Numbered from the stretch's first letter, positions 34,656-44,049 are shown. The stretch: 64,000 nucleotides of DNA from RPQJ01 sp963696545 (GCA_963696545.1 CAVOKQ010000005.1:28593-92592); one strand, 5' to 3'. Numbers and translations are program-made. Notes: generated from the letters alone by a model not told the origin.

Positions 34656-35741
34656 ATGCGCAGCGCGGACCGTCGGTGGATCGAAAAGGGCCGGGGTGCG
34701 GTCACGAACCCGGCCGGTCGCTTCGAGGCCACGCGTTTCGAGGCCGCCGATGACGGCTGGGGCAGCCTCGACGAACTGCCGCGCCGGGCCGAGACAGTCC
34801 TGATTGCCGACCGCCCGAAGCGGGCGATCACGCGCAACCAGTCGCCGGACGTTCCATTCGAACTGTCGGTCAACCCGTACCAGGGCTGCGAGCACGGCTG
34901 CATCTACTGCTTCGCACGCCCGTCGCACTCGTACTGGAACCTGGGTCCGGGACTCGACTTCGAGACGCGGATCTTCCACAAGCCCGGTCTCGCGCAGCTG
35001 CTCGATCGGGAACTGAGCGCCCCGGGCTACGTCTGCAAGCCGATCAGCCTCGGTGCGAACACGGATCCGTATCAGCCCGCCGAACGCGAGCACCGCACGA
35101 CCCGCGTGCTGCTCGAGGTGCTGCTTGCGCACCGGCACCCGGTCACTGTCGTGACCAAGGGTGCGCTCGTGCTGCGCGATGCCGACCTGCTCGCCGAGCT
35201 CGCTCGGCTGCGACTCGTCACCGTCTTCATCAGCATGACCACGCTGGACGACGAGTTGAAGCGCGTGCTCGAGCCACGCGCCGCATCGCCCGCCGCGCGA
35301 CTGCGAGTGATCCGTGAGCTGACCGCCGCGGGCGTCCCGGTCGGCGTGCTGCTCGCGCCGATGATCCCTGCGCTGAACGACCATGAGATCGAGCGCCTGC
35401 TCGAGTCCGCCGCCGCCGCCGGGGCGGGGCGCGCGGCCTTCATGATGCTGCGGCTGCCGCACGAGCTTGGGTCTCTGTTCGAGCAATGGCTGCGCGAGCA
35501 TTACCCGTCGCGTGCCGATCGCGTGCTGAACCTGTTGCGCGAGTTGCGCGGCGGACGGCTGAACGACCCCAGGTTCGGCCACCGGATGCGCGGCGAGGGG
35601 CCGTATGCGGAACTGCTGTCGGCGCGCTTCAAGGCGGCATGCCGGCGCTACGGCCTGGACGATGAGCGCCAGGCCAGCCTCGACACAGGCTCGTTCGTCA
35701 GGGATCCGCTCGCGCCGGAACAACGGGAATTGTTCAGCTGA
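34656..35741 (+). CDS. PA0069 family radical SAM protein, SOS-controlled
   Basis: A 361-residue radical SAM protein of the PA0069/spore-photoproduct-lyase-related group. The [4Fe-4S] motif is CEHGCIYCFARPSHSYW (C-x3-C-x2-C); the N-terminal KGRGAVTNPAGRFE and PISLGANTDPYQPAE are family marks. A LexA box lies directly upstream. From memory, the P. aeruginosa homologue PA0069 belongs to its LexA regulon, which agrees. The kinship to spore photoproduct lyase suggests DNA-lesion repair, but no activity is known to me. The ATG at 34656 has only a GGGG ribosome site in contact, so initiation may be weak. Confidence 0.93.
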   Translation: MRSADRRWIEKGRGAVTNPAGRFEATRFEAADDGWGSLDELPRRAETVLIADRPKRAITRNQSPDVPFELSVNPYQGCEHGCIYCFARPSHSYWNLGPGLDFETRIFHKPGLAQLLDRELSAPGYVCKPISLGANTDPYQPAEREHRTTRVLLEVLLAHRHPVTVVTKGALVLRDADLLAELARLRLVTVFISMTTLDDELKRVLEPRAASPAARLRVIRELTAAGVPVGVLLAPMIPALNDHEIERLLESAAAAGAGRAAFMMLRLPHELGSLFEQWLREHYPSRADRVLNLLRELRGGRLNDPRFGHRMRGEGPYAELLSARFKAACRRYGLDDERQASLDTGSFVRDPLAPEQRELFS

Positions 35742-35782
35742 GTATCACAATCCGGTCGCGCAGCGGCCCTGGACCCTTGACG

Positions 35783-35788
35783 TATACT
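35783..35788 (+). promoter_or_regulatory. Candidate -10 box TATACT before the motor/kinase cluster
   Basis: A near-consensus -10 hexamer 54 bases before the TTG start of the first cluster gene, in the 100-base gap after the radical SAM gene. A TTGACG hexamer directly overlaps its left side (35777-35782), too close to serve as its -35 but able to serve a second start. This is the only clear gap where a promoter for the 13-kb gene run could lie. Confidence 0.35.
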
Positions 35789-35841
35789 CGATCGGACGCA
35801 AAGTAGCGCCGCGTCGCTCCAGCTGGTTGGGGAATGCCGAC

Positions 35842-36645
35842 TTGCCATTGAACCCACAAGGATCGTTCGACTCGCGCCGTCGGCTCGCGGGTTGCGGACG
35901 TGCGGCCGCGCTGCTGGGCCTCGCGCTGCTGGCGGCCGGCTGCATGACCTCGAAGGTGGATGAGTCGCGGCAGGTCGCGACCTCGATCCAGGCCAATGAA
36001 TCGATCGTGGTCCTGAAGAAACCGCAGATCGAGGGTGTCGGTACTGAAGGAGATTTCCTCAGTTGCGTGCAGGAGAAGCTCGGCGGCGAGCTCGTGCACC
36101 CGCAGCAGGGCCAGACCTCGAAGCCGTCGAAGGACAAGAACGCGGTGCCGTTCAAGATCTACGGCGAGCAGGAATTCACCGACGCGCTGTATCCGTGGTT
36201 CGAGCCGAGCACCGCGCCGGCGAATGCCGCAGGACTGAAGAGCCTGCTCGCGCGCCCGGGCGTCACCGAGCGCCTCCAGCAGATCGGCGTGCGGTACATC
36301 GTGTGGCTGGATGGCAGCACGAAGAAGACCGGTGGCGGCGGCAGCGTGGCCTGTGCGGCGGGGCCCGGCGGCGCCGGCTGCTTCGGCGTCGGCTGGTGGG
36401 ACAAGGAATCGGATTACGTCGCGCTGGTCTGGGACATGCAGACCGCGAGCGAACTCGGCTCGGTCAGTTCGGACGTCACCGGTACCTCGGTGCTGATCGG
36501 TGCGGTCGTGCCGATTCCGATCATCACTCCTGTCCAGAGCACTGCGTGCAACCAGCTTTCGGAACAGCTCCGTTCCTTCCTGCTCGGGTCCGACCTGGAG
36601 CAGGCAGCCGGCGGCGCGGCCGCAGGCACCGGTGGGTCGCGTTGA
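35842..36645 (+). CDS. Lipoprotein of unknown function, first gene of the motor/kinase cluster
   Basis: A 267-residue lipoprotein. The signal GLALLAAGC is followed by a mature part with no family I recognise (ANESIVVLKKPQIEGVGTEG, RYIVWLDGSTKKTGGGG, CAAGPGGAGCFGVGWWDKES). A glycine-rich hydrophobic hairpin (SVLIGAVVPIPIITPVQ) near the C-terminus could touch a membrane. The start is a TTG at 35842 with GGGGAA at 7 bases; no ATG or GTG in frame gives a signal peptide. A 90-base gap separates it from the next lipoprotein. It may be an outer-membrane partner of the envelope system downstream. Confidence 0.7.
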   Translation: MPLNPQGSFDSRRRLAGCGRAAALLGLALLAAGCMTSKVDESRQVATSIQANESIVVLKKPQIEGVGTEGDFLSCVQEKLGGELVHPQQGQTSKPSKDKNAVPFKIYGEQEFTDALYPWFEPSTAPANAAGLKSLLARPGVTERLQQIGVRYIVWLDGSTKKTGGGGSVACAAGPGGAGCFGVGWWDKESDYVALVWDMQTASELGSVSSDVTGTSVLIGAVVPIPIITPVQSTACNQLSEQLRSFLLGSDLEQAAGGAAAGTGGSR

Positions 36646-36735
36646 ACCACCCGGCGGTTGCGCTGATCAAAGGGATTGAGCGAGGCCGTGGCTGTTCCGC
36701 AGCCTGAGTCCGCGCACAATCGGGAGACCCTGAGC

Positions 36736-37957
36736 ATGCGAGTGGTTCACGTCCGAGGCCTCGTCTGGCCCGTCGCCTGCGCGCTGGGCCTCGCCGGCTG
36801 CGCCGCGAGCACTTCCACGCAGACGCCGTCCATGCCGTCCCCGCCGTCGCTGCCGCAGCCGCCGGGCTCTTCGGCACCCTCGACGCCGTCGCCGTTTCCT
36901 TCGACGTCCGGCGGCAGCACCAGCACCAGCACCAGTCCGAGTTCCAGCCCAAGCTCCAGCCCGTCGAGCAGTGGCAGCGAGTCGCCGTTTCCGCCGCAGC
37001 AGACGCAAGAGCGGCAGCAGCGGTTCGAGCGGCAGCCAGGGCAGCAGCGCGCCGAGCGGTGGCACGCAGGGCCAGCAGTCCCCGGGCGGGCAGGCGTCGT
37101 CGCAGGGCTCGCAGCGGCCAGCCGGCTCCGTGGGCCAGGGCCAGCAGGGCCAGGGTGCGGCGGGGCAGGCGTCCACCGGCGCTGCCGGACAGACAGGACA
37201 GACCGGGCAGGCCGGCAGCAATGTGCCTGCGAGTGACTCGGGCGCCTCGCGCGGGCAGACGGCGGCCTCGAAATCACCGGGATCGGCAGGTTCGGCTGGT
37301 ACAGCGGGCACGCCAGGCTCGACCGGGTCGGCCGGTGGGGCAGGCTCGACAGGTGCACCAGGCACGACTGGCTCAACCGGCTCGGCAGGTGCGGGTCGCT
37401 CATCGAGCGGCGGCTCGACCTCGGGCTCGGGCGGCGGGCCGGCCACCACCGAAGACCGCCGGGCGCAGATCGACCGGCGCTTCGACGAGACTTTCGCTGT
37501 GTTCGACGAACGCATGCGCAAGGAGCAGGAGGCCGTGTCGCAGGAGCGCGCCTCGCGCGGCTCCGGATCCGGTACTTCCGGCGAAGGCGGATCGAGCGAG
37601 GCGAACGGTTCCGAAGCCGCAGGCGGCCAGGCCGGCGAAGGCGCCGAGGGCGGACAGGGCGACGGCGGACCGAATGGCAAGGACGGCAACGGCGACACCA
37701 GCGGCAATGGCGACGGGGGCGACCCGGGCGGCCGTGGCGAGTCTTCGCAGGGGCAGACGGGTCCGAGTGGCGGCGGCGGCTACGGCGGCGGCGTCAAGGG
37801 TGGTTCAGGGCCGAACACGGCGCCTTCGGACATCCCGGACGGCCACGACGACGACATCGTCGCCCGCCAGCTGCGCGAAGCCGCGATGAAGGAAACGGAT
37901 CCGGAGCTGAGGGAGCGGCTGTGGGAAGAGTATCGGCAATACAAGAAGGGCACCTAG
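36736..37957 (+). CDS. Lipoprotein with Ser/Pro and collagen-like Gly-X-Y tracts, frameshifted near 37005
   Basis: Signal peptide ALGLAGC (start ATG 36736), then a Pro/Ser stalk, then a long Gly/Ser/Gln/Thr/Ala tract that reads partly as Gly-X-Y triplets (GTPGSTGSAGGAGSTGAPG), a short charged helix (RRAQIDRRFDETFAVFDERM), a second Gly-rich tract and the tail DPELRERLWEEYRQYKKGT. The first 90 codons are in one frame; from about 36990-37015 the sequence continues one base on, to the stop at 37955-37957. One surplus base repairs it to about 406 residues. It looks like a flexible spacer that spans the periplasm or wall. Its stop overlaps the next GTG. Confidence 0.65.
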
Positions 37958-39213
37958 TGAATCGTCTGCAGTCCGTCGGGCGTATCGGGTTTTCGTTCGC
38001 GGGCTGCGTGGCCGCGACGCTGCTGCTGTCCGGCTGCATGGTGCAGGAGCAGCGACCGGTGCAGCGTGTCGCGGCACAGAAGGCGACGGCCGAGGTACCG
38101 CAGGACGAGCTGCTCGACGTCGCCGTGCGCCTGTTCGATCCCAACATTCCTGCGGACGAGAAGAAGCAGGAGGATGAGGGCATCTTCCCCGAAGTGCGCA
38201 AGGCCGAGTCGCGCTACATGCCGGTGATGGTCCGCAACACGCTGGAAGGCACCGGGCAGTGGGGCCAGGTGCGAGTGCTGCCGGCCGGCGCCAACGGCAT
38301 GGACGTGTACGTGGATGGCAGGATCGTGCAGTCCGACGGGCGCGAACTCGTGCTCGACATCACGGTGAGCGATGCCGCGGGTCGCGTGTGGTTCCGCAAG
38401 CAGTACGAGGGAGAGGCCGACACGCGTGCCTACAAAGACGTGGTGTCGAAGCCGGCCGACCCGTTCCAGAACCTCTACAACACGCTCGCGAACGACTTGC
38501 TGGCCGCCCGCGGCCAGCTCACCCGTGAACAGCGCGTGCAGCTGCACGAGATCTCGAACCTGCGCTTTGCGGCGGATCTCGCACCGTATGCGTTCGGTCC
38601 GTACGTCGCCAGGGATCGCAAGGGAACCTACTCTGTCGTCCGCCTGCCCGCGCCCGACGATCCGGTCGTGCAGCGCATGCAGCGGATCCGCGAGCGTGAC
38701 TACTCGCTGGTCGACACGTTGAACGAGTACTACACCAACTTTGCGGAGAGCCTCGCCGATCCTTACACGAACTGGCGCAAGTACGCCTACGAGGAACTCG
38801 AGGCACGGTCAATTGCCCGCCGGCAGGCAGTGACGCGACAGGTACTCGGTGCCGTCGCCATCGTGGGTGGCATCGTCGCCGGCAGCAACAGCAACAGCAG
38901 CGCGGCGTCGGCCGCGTCGACCGCGGCGGTGATCGGCGGCATGTACGCGTTCAAGGCCGGCCTCGACCAGCGGGCCGAGATCAGTACGCACACCGAGTCG
39001 TTGAAGCAGCTCGGCGATTCGTTCCAGTCCGAGGTGCAACCGATGGTCGTGGACGTCGAGGGCCGCACGCTGCAGCTGAAGGGCTCGGCCGAGCAGCAGT
39101 ACGCCGAATGGCGACAGCTGCTGAAGGAACTCTACGAAAACGAGACGGGCCTGCCGGCCGCTGCGGTCGGGGCGACGTCCGACGGGGCGCAGCCCCGGGC
39201 TGCAAAGCCCTGA
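37957..39213 (+). CDS. Cluster lipoprotein with C-terminal hydrophobic glycine/alanine segment
   Basis: A 418-residue lipoprotein (ATLLLSGC signal) starting with a GTG that overlaps the preceding stop. The mature part has a beta-rich domain (MDVYVDGRIVQSDGRELVLD) and a Tyr/Arg-rich middle (RERDYSLVDTLNEYYTNFAE), then a weakly hydrophobic Ala/Gly/Ser stretch (about residues 305-335) and a soluble C-terminus. I know no domain for it. The hydrophobic stretch may insert in a membrane or form a pore after assembly; this is inference. It precedes the kinase gene by 19 bases and shares its transcript. Confidence 0.75.
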   Translation: MNRLQSVGRIGFSFAGCVAATLLLSGCMVQEQRPVQRVAAQKATAEVPQDELLDVAVRLFDPNIPADEKKQEDEGIFPEVRKAESRYMPVMVRNTLEGTGQWGQVRVLPAGANGMDVYVDGRIVQSDGRELVLDITVSDAAGRVWFRKQYEGEADTRAYKDVVSKPADPFQNLYNTLANDLLAARGQLTREQRVQLHEISNLRFAADLAPYAFGPYVARDRKGTYSVVRLPAPDDPVVQRMQRIRERDYSLVDTLNEYYTNFAESLADPYTNWRKYAYEELEARSIARRQAVTRQVLGAVAIVGGIVAGSNSNSSAASAASTAAVIGGMYAFKAGLDQRAEISTHTESLKQLGDSFQSEVQPMVVDVEGRTLQLKGSAEQQYAEWRQLLKELYENETGLPAAAVGATSDGAQPRAAKP

Positions 39214-39232
39214 TTCGCGGCAAGGGCGCGAC

Positions 39233-41569
39233 ATGACGCTCGAAAGCGGGCAGGTTCTCGCCGCGCGGTACGCGCTGCTGCGCAGGCTTGGCGAAGGCAG
39301 GACGGCCGAGGTCTGGCTCGTGCGCGACCGCGAGGCACGTGCGGATCGCGTGCTGAAGATGCTGCGCCTGGAACTGCTCGGCTCGCACGAGGAGCGCGCG
39401 CGGTTCCTGCGCGGAGCTGCGCTGCAGCGGGACCTCGATCATCCGAACGTGCTCAGGTGCGCCGCAGTGCACGACGGCGAGACTGTGTTCGCCGTCTTCG
39501 CGGACGACGCCGTCGCGGACCTGTCGCGACTTCGCGGATCGGCCGTATCGCAAGTCACTGCAGTGCTCGAGCGAGTCGCCGCAGGCCTCGAGGCGGTGCA
39601 CGCCGGCGGCATCGTGCACCGCGACGTGAAGACCGCAAACGTGCTGCTCGCGGGCGACGGCCGCCCGCTGCTGACCGACTTCGGGCTCGCTGCGAGAATC
39701 GGTGATGCGATGGCCGCGCAGGGCGGTTCGCCGTTCACGGCGAGTCCGCAGCAACTGGCGGGATCCGCGCCGCAGGTCAGCGACGACGTCTACTCGTTCG
39801 GCGCAATGGCGTACGAGCTGCTGAGCGGCTATCCGCCCTTCTATCCCGATCAGGCCGCTGCTGCCGCCGCACAAGTGCCGCCGGCTTTGCCGGCGAGCCG
39901 CACGGTGGTGCCAGCGGCGCTCGAGTCGCTGGTCCGTCGCTGTCTCGCTCGCAGCGCAGAGGATCGGCCGCGCGACATGGCCGAGATCCGCGACCTGCTG
40001 CAAGCTGTCTCCGCGGCAATCCCTCAGCCTGCCGTGGTCCGCACCGAGCCTGCCCGGGTCGCGTTGCGTGCGCCCGAGTCTCCGCCGCCGGCAATCGAGC
40101 CGCAGTGGCATCGTTCGACCACGAGTGCTCCGAGCGACCGCGAGTTGCGCTCGGAGGGCTTCCGACGCGGACTGCTCGCAGCGGCCCTGGCATTCCTGCT
40201 GCTCGCCGCGGGCTTCGTCTTTTTCGCACTGCCGCAGTGGGTCGAGCGTCGCGATGCCGCGAAGGCACCTGCCGTGCCGCGTACCGAATCGAAGCCTGCG
40301 CCGGCACAGCCTGTGGCCCCGGCGCGTGACCTGCAGAAACTGGCCGATGTGAAGCGACAGGTCGACGAACTGCGCCCGGTCGTTGCGCGACGGATTGAAG
40401 ATCTCGAGCGTCGCTCGGCCGGCTCGTGGGCGGGCGAGCAGTTTGCGCGCGGCAAGCAAGGACTCGCCGAGGCCGATGCCGCGTCGGCCCGGCGTGAGTA
40501 CCAGACCGCGCTGACCCGGCTGCGTGAGGCCGACGGAGATCTGCGTGCTGTCGAACAGCGGGTCAATCCCGCACTGGGCGCGGCACTTGCCGCTGGAGTC
40601 GCAGCCATCGGGTCCGGCAACGCCATGGAGGCGAAGCGGCAGTTCGACCTGGCATTGCTGATCGATCCGGCGAACGCAGCGGCGCAGCGCGGGCTGCGCC
40701 GTGTCGAGTCGCTCGATGCAGTGCGGACGCTGCTTGCGGATGCCGCGGAGTTCGAGCGAACGGGTCAAATCGCCGCCGCACAGACGAACTATCGCAAGGC
40801 GCTCGCACTGGACCCGGACACGGTCGCGGCTCGCAACGCACTGGCACGCCTCGACGCGCAGGCGTCCGGCAATGCGTTTGGCGCGGCGATCGCCGAAGCG
40901 CTGGCGGCGTTTTCGCGGAAGGACTATGCATCCGCGCGTGCGGCGTACGAGCGTGCCGGTCGCATCCGGCCGGGCGCGGCCGAGGTAAAGGAAGGACTCG
41001 AGCAGGTCGAGCGCGCTCTCGGGGGCCGCAGCATCGACGCGCATCTCGACGCTGCGCGCAGGGCGGAGCGCGAGGAGCGCTGGGGCGATGCGCTGGTCGA
41101 GTATCGGCAGGCGCTGAAGATCGACGCCAACCTGCTCACGGCGCAGCAGGGCGTCGAGCGCTCGGAGCCGAATGCGATGCTGCACGCCGAGCTCGATTCG
41201 TACCTCGAGCGCCCGGAGAAGGTGTTCTCGAGCGACGTTCGCGGCGCAGCCCGCGCGACACTGAATCGCGCGAGCGCGGTGCCGGATCCCGGGCCGGTCC
41301 TGTCGCACAAGGTCAAGGAACTGCAGGACCTCGTCGCCGCGGCAGAGACGCCGGTGCGCATCGCGATCGCCTCGGACAGCCAGACCGAAGTGACCATCTA
41401 TCGTGTCGGCAAGCTCGGCACCTTCGAGCGCAAGGACATGGAGCTGCTGCCCGGCCGCTACACGGTGATCGGCACGCGCACCGGGTTCCGCGACGTGCGG
41501 CGCGAGTTCACGATCATGCCAGGGCGCGAACCGCCGTCGCTGGTGGTGCGCTGCGAGGAGCAGATTTGA
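39233..41569 (+). CDS. Transmembrane Ser/Thr protein kinase with C-terminal repeats
   Basis: A 778-residue membrane kinase. Cytoplasmic kinase domain about 13-260: Gly-loop RRLGEGRTAEVW, Lys42, HRD 129-131 (IVHRDVKTANVLL), DFG 149-151 and the SPQQLAG activation-segment end. The helix-C position normally held by Glu is Gly (FLRGAALQRDLDHPN), so activity may be unusual. A proline-rich linker leads to one transmembrane helix (about 313-333); outside lie a coiled region, TPR-like repeats (about 460-620) and a beta-rich, PEGA-like end (LPGRYTVIGTRTGFRDV). It should sense an envelope state and phosphorylate partners, perhaps read by the FHA proteins of the same operon. Stop overlaps the next start. 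Confidence 0.88.
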   Translation: MTLESGQVLAARYALLRRLGEGRTAEVWLVRDREARADRVLKMLRLELLGSHEERARFLRGAALQRDLDHPNVLRCAAVHDGETVFAVFADDAVADLSRLRGSAVSQVTAVLERVAAGLEAVHAGGIVHRDVKTANVLLAGDGRPLLTDFGLAARIGDAMAAQGGSPFTASPQQLAGSAPQVSDDVYSFGAMAYELLSGYPPFYPDQAAAAAAQVPPALPASRTVVPAALESLVRRCLARSAEDRPRDMAEIRDLLQAVSAAIPQPAVVRTEPARVALRAPESPPPAIEPQWHRSTTSAPSDRELRSEGFRRGLLAAALAFLLLAAGFVFFALPQWVERRDAAKAPAVPRTESKPAPAQPVAPARDLQKLADVKRQVDELRPVVARRIEDLERRSAGSWAGEQFARGKQGLAEADAASARREYQTALTRLREADGDLRAVEQRVNPALGAALAAGVAAIGSGNAMEAKRQFDLALLIDPANAAAQRGLRRVESLDAVRTLLADAAEFERTGQIAAAQTNYRKALALDPDTVAARNALARLDAQASGNAFGAAIAEALAAFSRKDYASARAAYERAGRIRPGAAEVKEGLEQVERALGGRSIDAHLDAARRAEREERWGDALVEYRQALKIDANLLTAQQGVERSEPNAMLHAELDSYLERPEKVFSSDVRGAARATLNRASAVPDPGPVLSHKVKELQDLVAAAETPVRIAIASDSQTEVTIYRVGKLGTFERKDMELLPGRYTVIGTRTGFRDVRREFTIMPGREPPSLVVRCEEQI

Positions 41570-44049
41570 GCACCGAGCTTGTGCTGCGCGAGCCGCTCGG
41601 CGAGCGCCCGGTCACGGCGCAGGGCTTTCCATTGTCGATCGGCGGCAGTGGCAGCGACGTGGTCGTGCCGGCACGGTCGGACGGACCACTCGCGTGGCTC
41701 GCGCTGCACGATGGGCAGCTGTTCGTGCAGCCTGCGGACGATGTTGCTGGAGTGCTGCACAACGGCGCGCGGATCGAAGGCTCGACGTGGCTTCGCAACG
41801 GCGACGTGCTCGACGTCGGCGGCGGCCGGCTGAAGCTCAGGATCGACGCGTCCCGACGCGTTCTCGAGGTCGTTGCGGGAGGGGTCGGTAACGTCACGGC
41901 GCCACCGGTCGCGCCGGCCGCGGCCAGTCATTCCGGCGCGGGCGCAGACGACGGCGAGCGCATCGAGCCGGTCGCATTCCGCAAGTCGGCGGGCGCACCG
42001 CAACGGACCGCCAGTCGCCGGCCGCTCGTGCGGATCATGGTGATCGCGGCTGCCGCCGCACTCGCCGCGATTGCGGTGCTGGTATTCACGTCCACGCCGG
42101 TGCAGGTGGAGATCGACCCGAAGCCCGAGCGCGTCGCGTTCGAGGGCGGCTGGCCGGGGCTCGCGTTCGGTTCCAGTCACTTGCTGCGGCCTGGCGAGTA
42201 CCGGCTCGTCGCACAGCGCGAGGGCTATGCAGAACTGCGCGTGCCGGTCACGGTCGGTCACGAGCGCGACCAGGTACTGCGTTATCAGCTCGTTCCGTTG
42301 CCCGGCCGCCTGAAGATCGTGCTGCCGGTGCCGGGCGAAGTGACCGTGGATGGCCGCGCGGCCGGCAAGGCGCCGGGCGAGTTCGAACTCGCGGCCGGTA
42401 CGCACAAGGTCAGGATCGACACGGAGCGCTACCTGGACTACGAGGCCGACGTGCGAGTCGAAGGCTTCGGCAAGCGGCAGACGCTCGAGCCGAAGCTCAC
42501 GCCGGGCTGGTCGAAGGTGACGGTCGAGACCGTGCCGGCAGGTGCGTCCGTGCGAATCGCCGGCATGCAGCGCGGTACCACGCCGCTCTCGCTCGAGCTC
42601 GACCAGGGTTCGTACCCGGTCGAACTGCGACTGGAAGGATTCAAGGCGTGGGTCAGCGACGTGCGGGTGAAGGCGAACGAGCCGCTCAGGATCGGTCCGG
42701 TGCAGCTCGGGCTGCCGGACGGGCGGCTGGTCGTCAGCAGCGAGCCTGCGGGCGCGAGCGTCACGATCGGTGGCGCATACCGCGGCAGGACGCCGCTCGA
42801 TCTGGACGTCCGGCCGGACCTCACGCATGCGGTAACGGTCTCTCGCGAGGGCTACGAGTCCGCCACCCGTGAGATTGCGGTCGCGGCGGGCAAGAGCGCC
42901 ACCGTGCAGGTCGCGCTGGTGCCGATACTCGGCGACGTGATCGTCCGCGTGAATCCGGCCGATGCGCAGTTGCTCGTGGACGGCGTGGCGCGCGGTCCGG
43001 CCAACCAGACGCTGCGACTGCCCGCGACCCGACACTCGATCGAAGTCCGCAAGTCGGGATACGCACCGTTCCGCACGACCGTCACGCCGCGTCCCGGCCT
43101 GCCGCAGAACGTCGAGGCGACGCTGCTCGAAGGCGTGGCGCCACGCACCGCGACGTCGACCGAGCCTGCATCGGCTGCGACGAAGGGAACGACGCCGACC
43201 GCGGCGCCAACCGAAGTCGTCGCGTTGACGCCGACCATGCGCGCGAAGGGTGGGCCGGACCTGAAGCTGGTGCCCGCCGGCGAGTTCACGATGGGCAGCC
43301 CGCGACGTGAAGCGGGCCGGCGCGCGAACGAAGCGCAGCGCCCGGTGCGGCTCGAGCGCCGCTTCTACGTCGGCCTGCGCGAGGTGACGAATGCCGAGTA
43401 CCGGCAGTTCCGGCCCGAGCACAGGTCAGGCTTCATACTGCAGTCGACGCTCGACACGGACCGCCAGCCCGTCGTGAACGTGAGCTGGCAGGACGCGTCT
43501 GCGTACTGCAACTGGTTGAGCGCGCAGGACGGACTCACTGCCGCCTATGAAACCAATGGCGGCAAGCTGGTGCCCGTGACGCCCGCGACCAACGGCTACC
43601 GCCTGCCGACCGAGGCGGAGTGGGAGTGGATCGCCCGGGGCGCCGGCGGCGGCATGCGCAAGTATCCGTGGGGCGACACACTGCCGGTGCCGCCCGGAGC
43701 GGGCAACTATGCCGACCGCGCCGCGCAGGCGCTGGTGCCGATGACGATCCCGGACTACGAGGACGGGTTCGCGGCGACGGCACCGGTGGGCAGCTTCGCA
43801 GCGGGCCCGTCGGGGTTCTTCGATCTCGGCGGCAACGTCGCGGAGTGGACACACGATCTCTACACTGTGCAGCCGCCAGCGACGGTCGTCGCTGTCGATC
43901 CGGCGGCGGCGGGCGATGGCTCGCTGCGGGTGATTCGCGGCTCGAGCTGGAAGAGCTCGGCCGTCACTGAGCTCAGGCTCGCGTACCGCGATTACGGGGA
44001 CGGAAAGCGCAATGACGTCGGATTTCGCATCGCGCGTTACGCGCAGTAG
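41566..44049 (+). CDS. FHA-like/PEGA-repeat membrane protein with SUMF/FGE-type domain
   Basis: An 827-residue protein starting with a TTG that overlaps the kinase stop. Order: degenerate FHA-like domain (1-100; FPLSIGGSGSDVVVPARSDG, LRNGDVLDVGGGRL), a transmembrane helix (154-175), four or more PEGA repeats outside (VTVETVPAGASVRIAGMQRG, GRLVVSSEPAGASVTIGG), then a formylglycine-generating-enzyme-like (SUMF1) domain from about 562 (KLVPAGEFTMGS, YRLPTEAEWEWIARG, GFFDLGGNVAEWTHDLY, GFRIAR). The C-terminal region has no cysteine pair as real FGE needs, so the domain probably binds rather than oxidises. It may bind peptidoglycan or protein outside. Confidence 0.85.
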   Translation: MSTELVLREPLGERPVTAQGFPLSIGGSGSDVVVPARSDGPLAWLALHDGQLFVQPADDVAGVLHNGARIEGSTWLRNGDVLDVGGGRLKLRIDASRRVLEVVAGGVGNVTAPPVAPAAASHSGAGADDGERIEPVAFRKSAGAPQRTASRRPLVRIMVIAAAAALAAIAVLVFTSTPVQVEIDPKPERVAFEGGWPGLAFGSSHLLRPGEYRLVAQREGYAELRVPVTVGHERDQVLRYQLVPLPGRLKIVLPVPGEVTVDGRAAGKAPGEFELAAGTHKVRIDTERYLDYEADVRVEGFGKRQTLEPKLTPGWSKVTVETVPAGASVRIAGMQRGTTPLSLELDQGSYPVELRLEGFKAWVSDVRVKANEPLRIGPVQLGLPDGRLVVSSEPAGASVTIGGAYRGRTPLDLDVRPDLTHAVTVSREGYESATREIAVAAGKSATVQVALVPILGDVIVRVNPADAQLLVDGVARGPANQTLRLPATRHSIEVRKSGYAPFRTTVTPRPGLPQNVEATLLEGVAPRTATSTEPASAATKGTTPTAAPTEVVALTPTMRAKGGPDLKLVPAGEFTMGSPRREAGRRANEAQRPVRLERRFYVGLREVTNAEYRQFRPEHRSGFILQSTLDTDRQPVVNVSWQDASAYCNWLSAQDGLTAAYETNGGKLVPVTPATNGYRLPTEAEWEWIARGAGGGMRKYPWGDTLPVPPGAGNYADRAAQALVPMTIPDYEDGFAATAPVGSFAAGPSGFFDLGGNVAEWTHDLYTVQPPATVVAVDPAAAGDGSLRVIRGSSWKSSAVTELRLAYRDYGDGKRNDVGFRIARYAQ

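Noticed and set aside
37140..37420. Possible minisatellite or CRISPR-like repeat
   Set aside because: The base pattern comes from Gly/Ser/Gln/Ala codons of the lipoprotein; there are no equal direct repeats with spacers.
41566..44049. Active sulfatase-maturing formylglycine-generating enzyme
   Set aside because: The catalytic cysteines are missing and no sulfatase gene is near.
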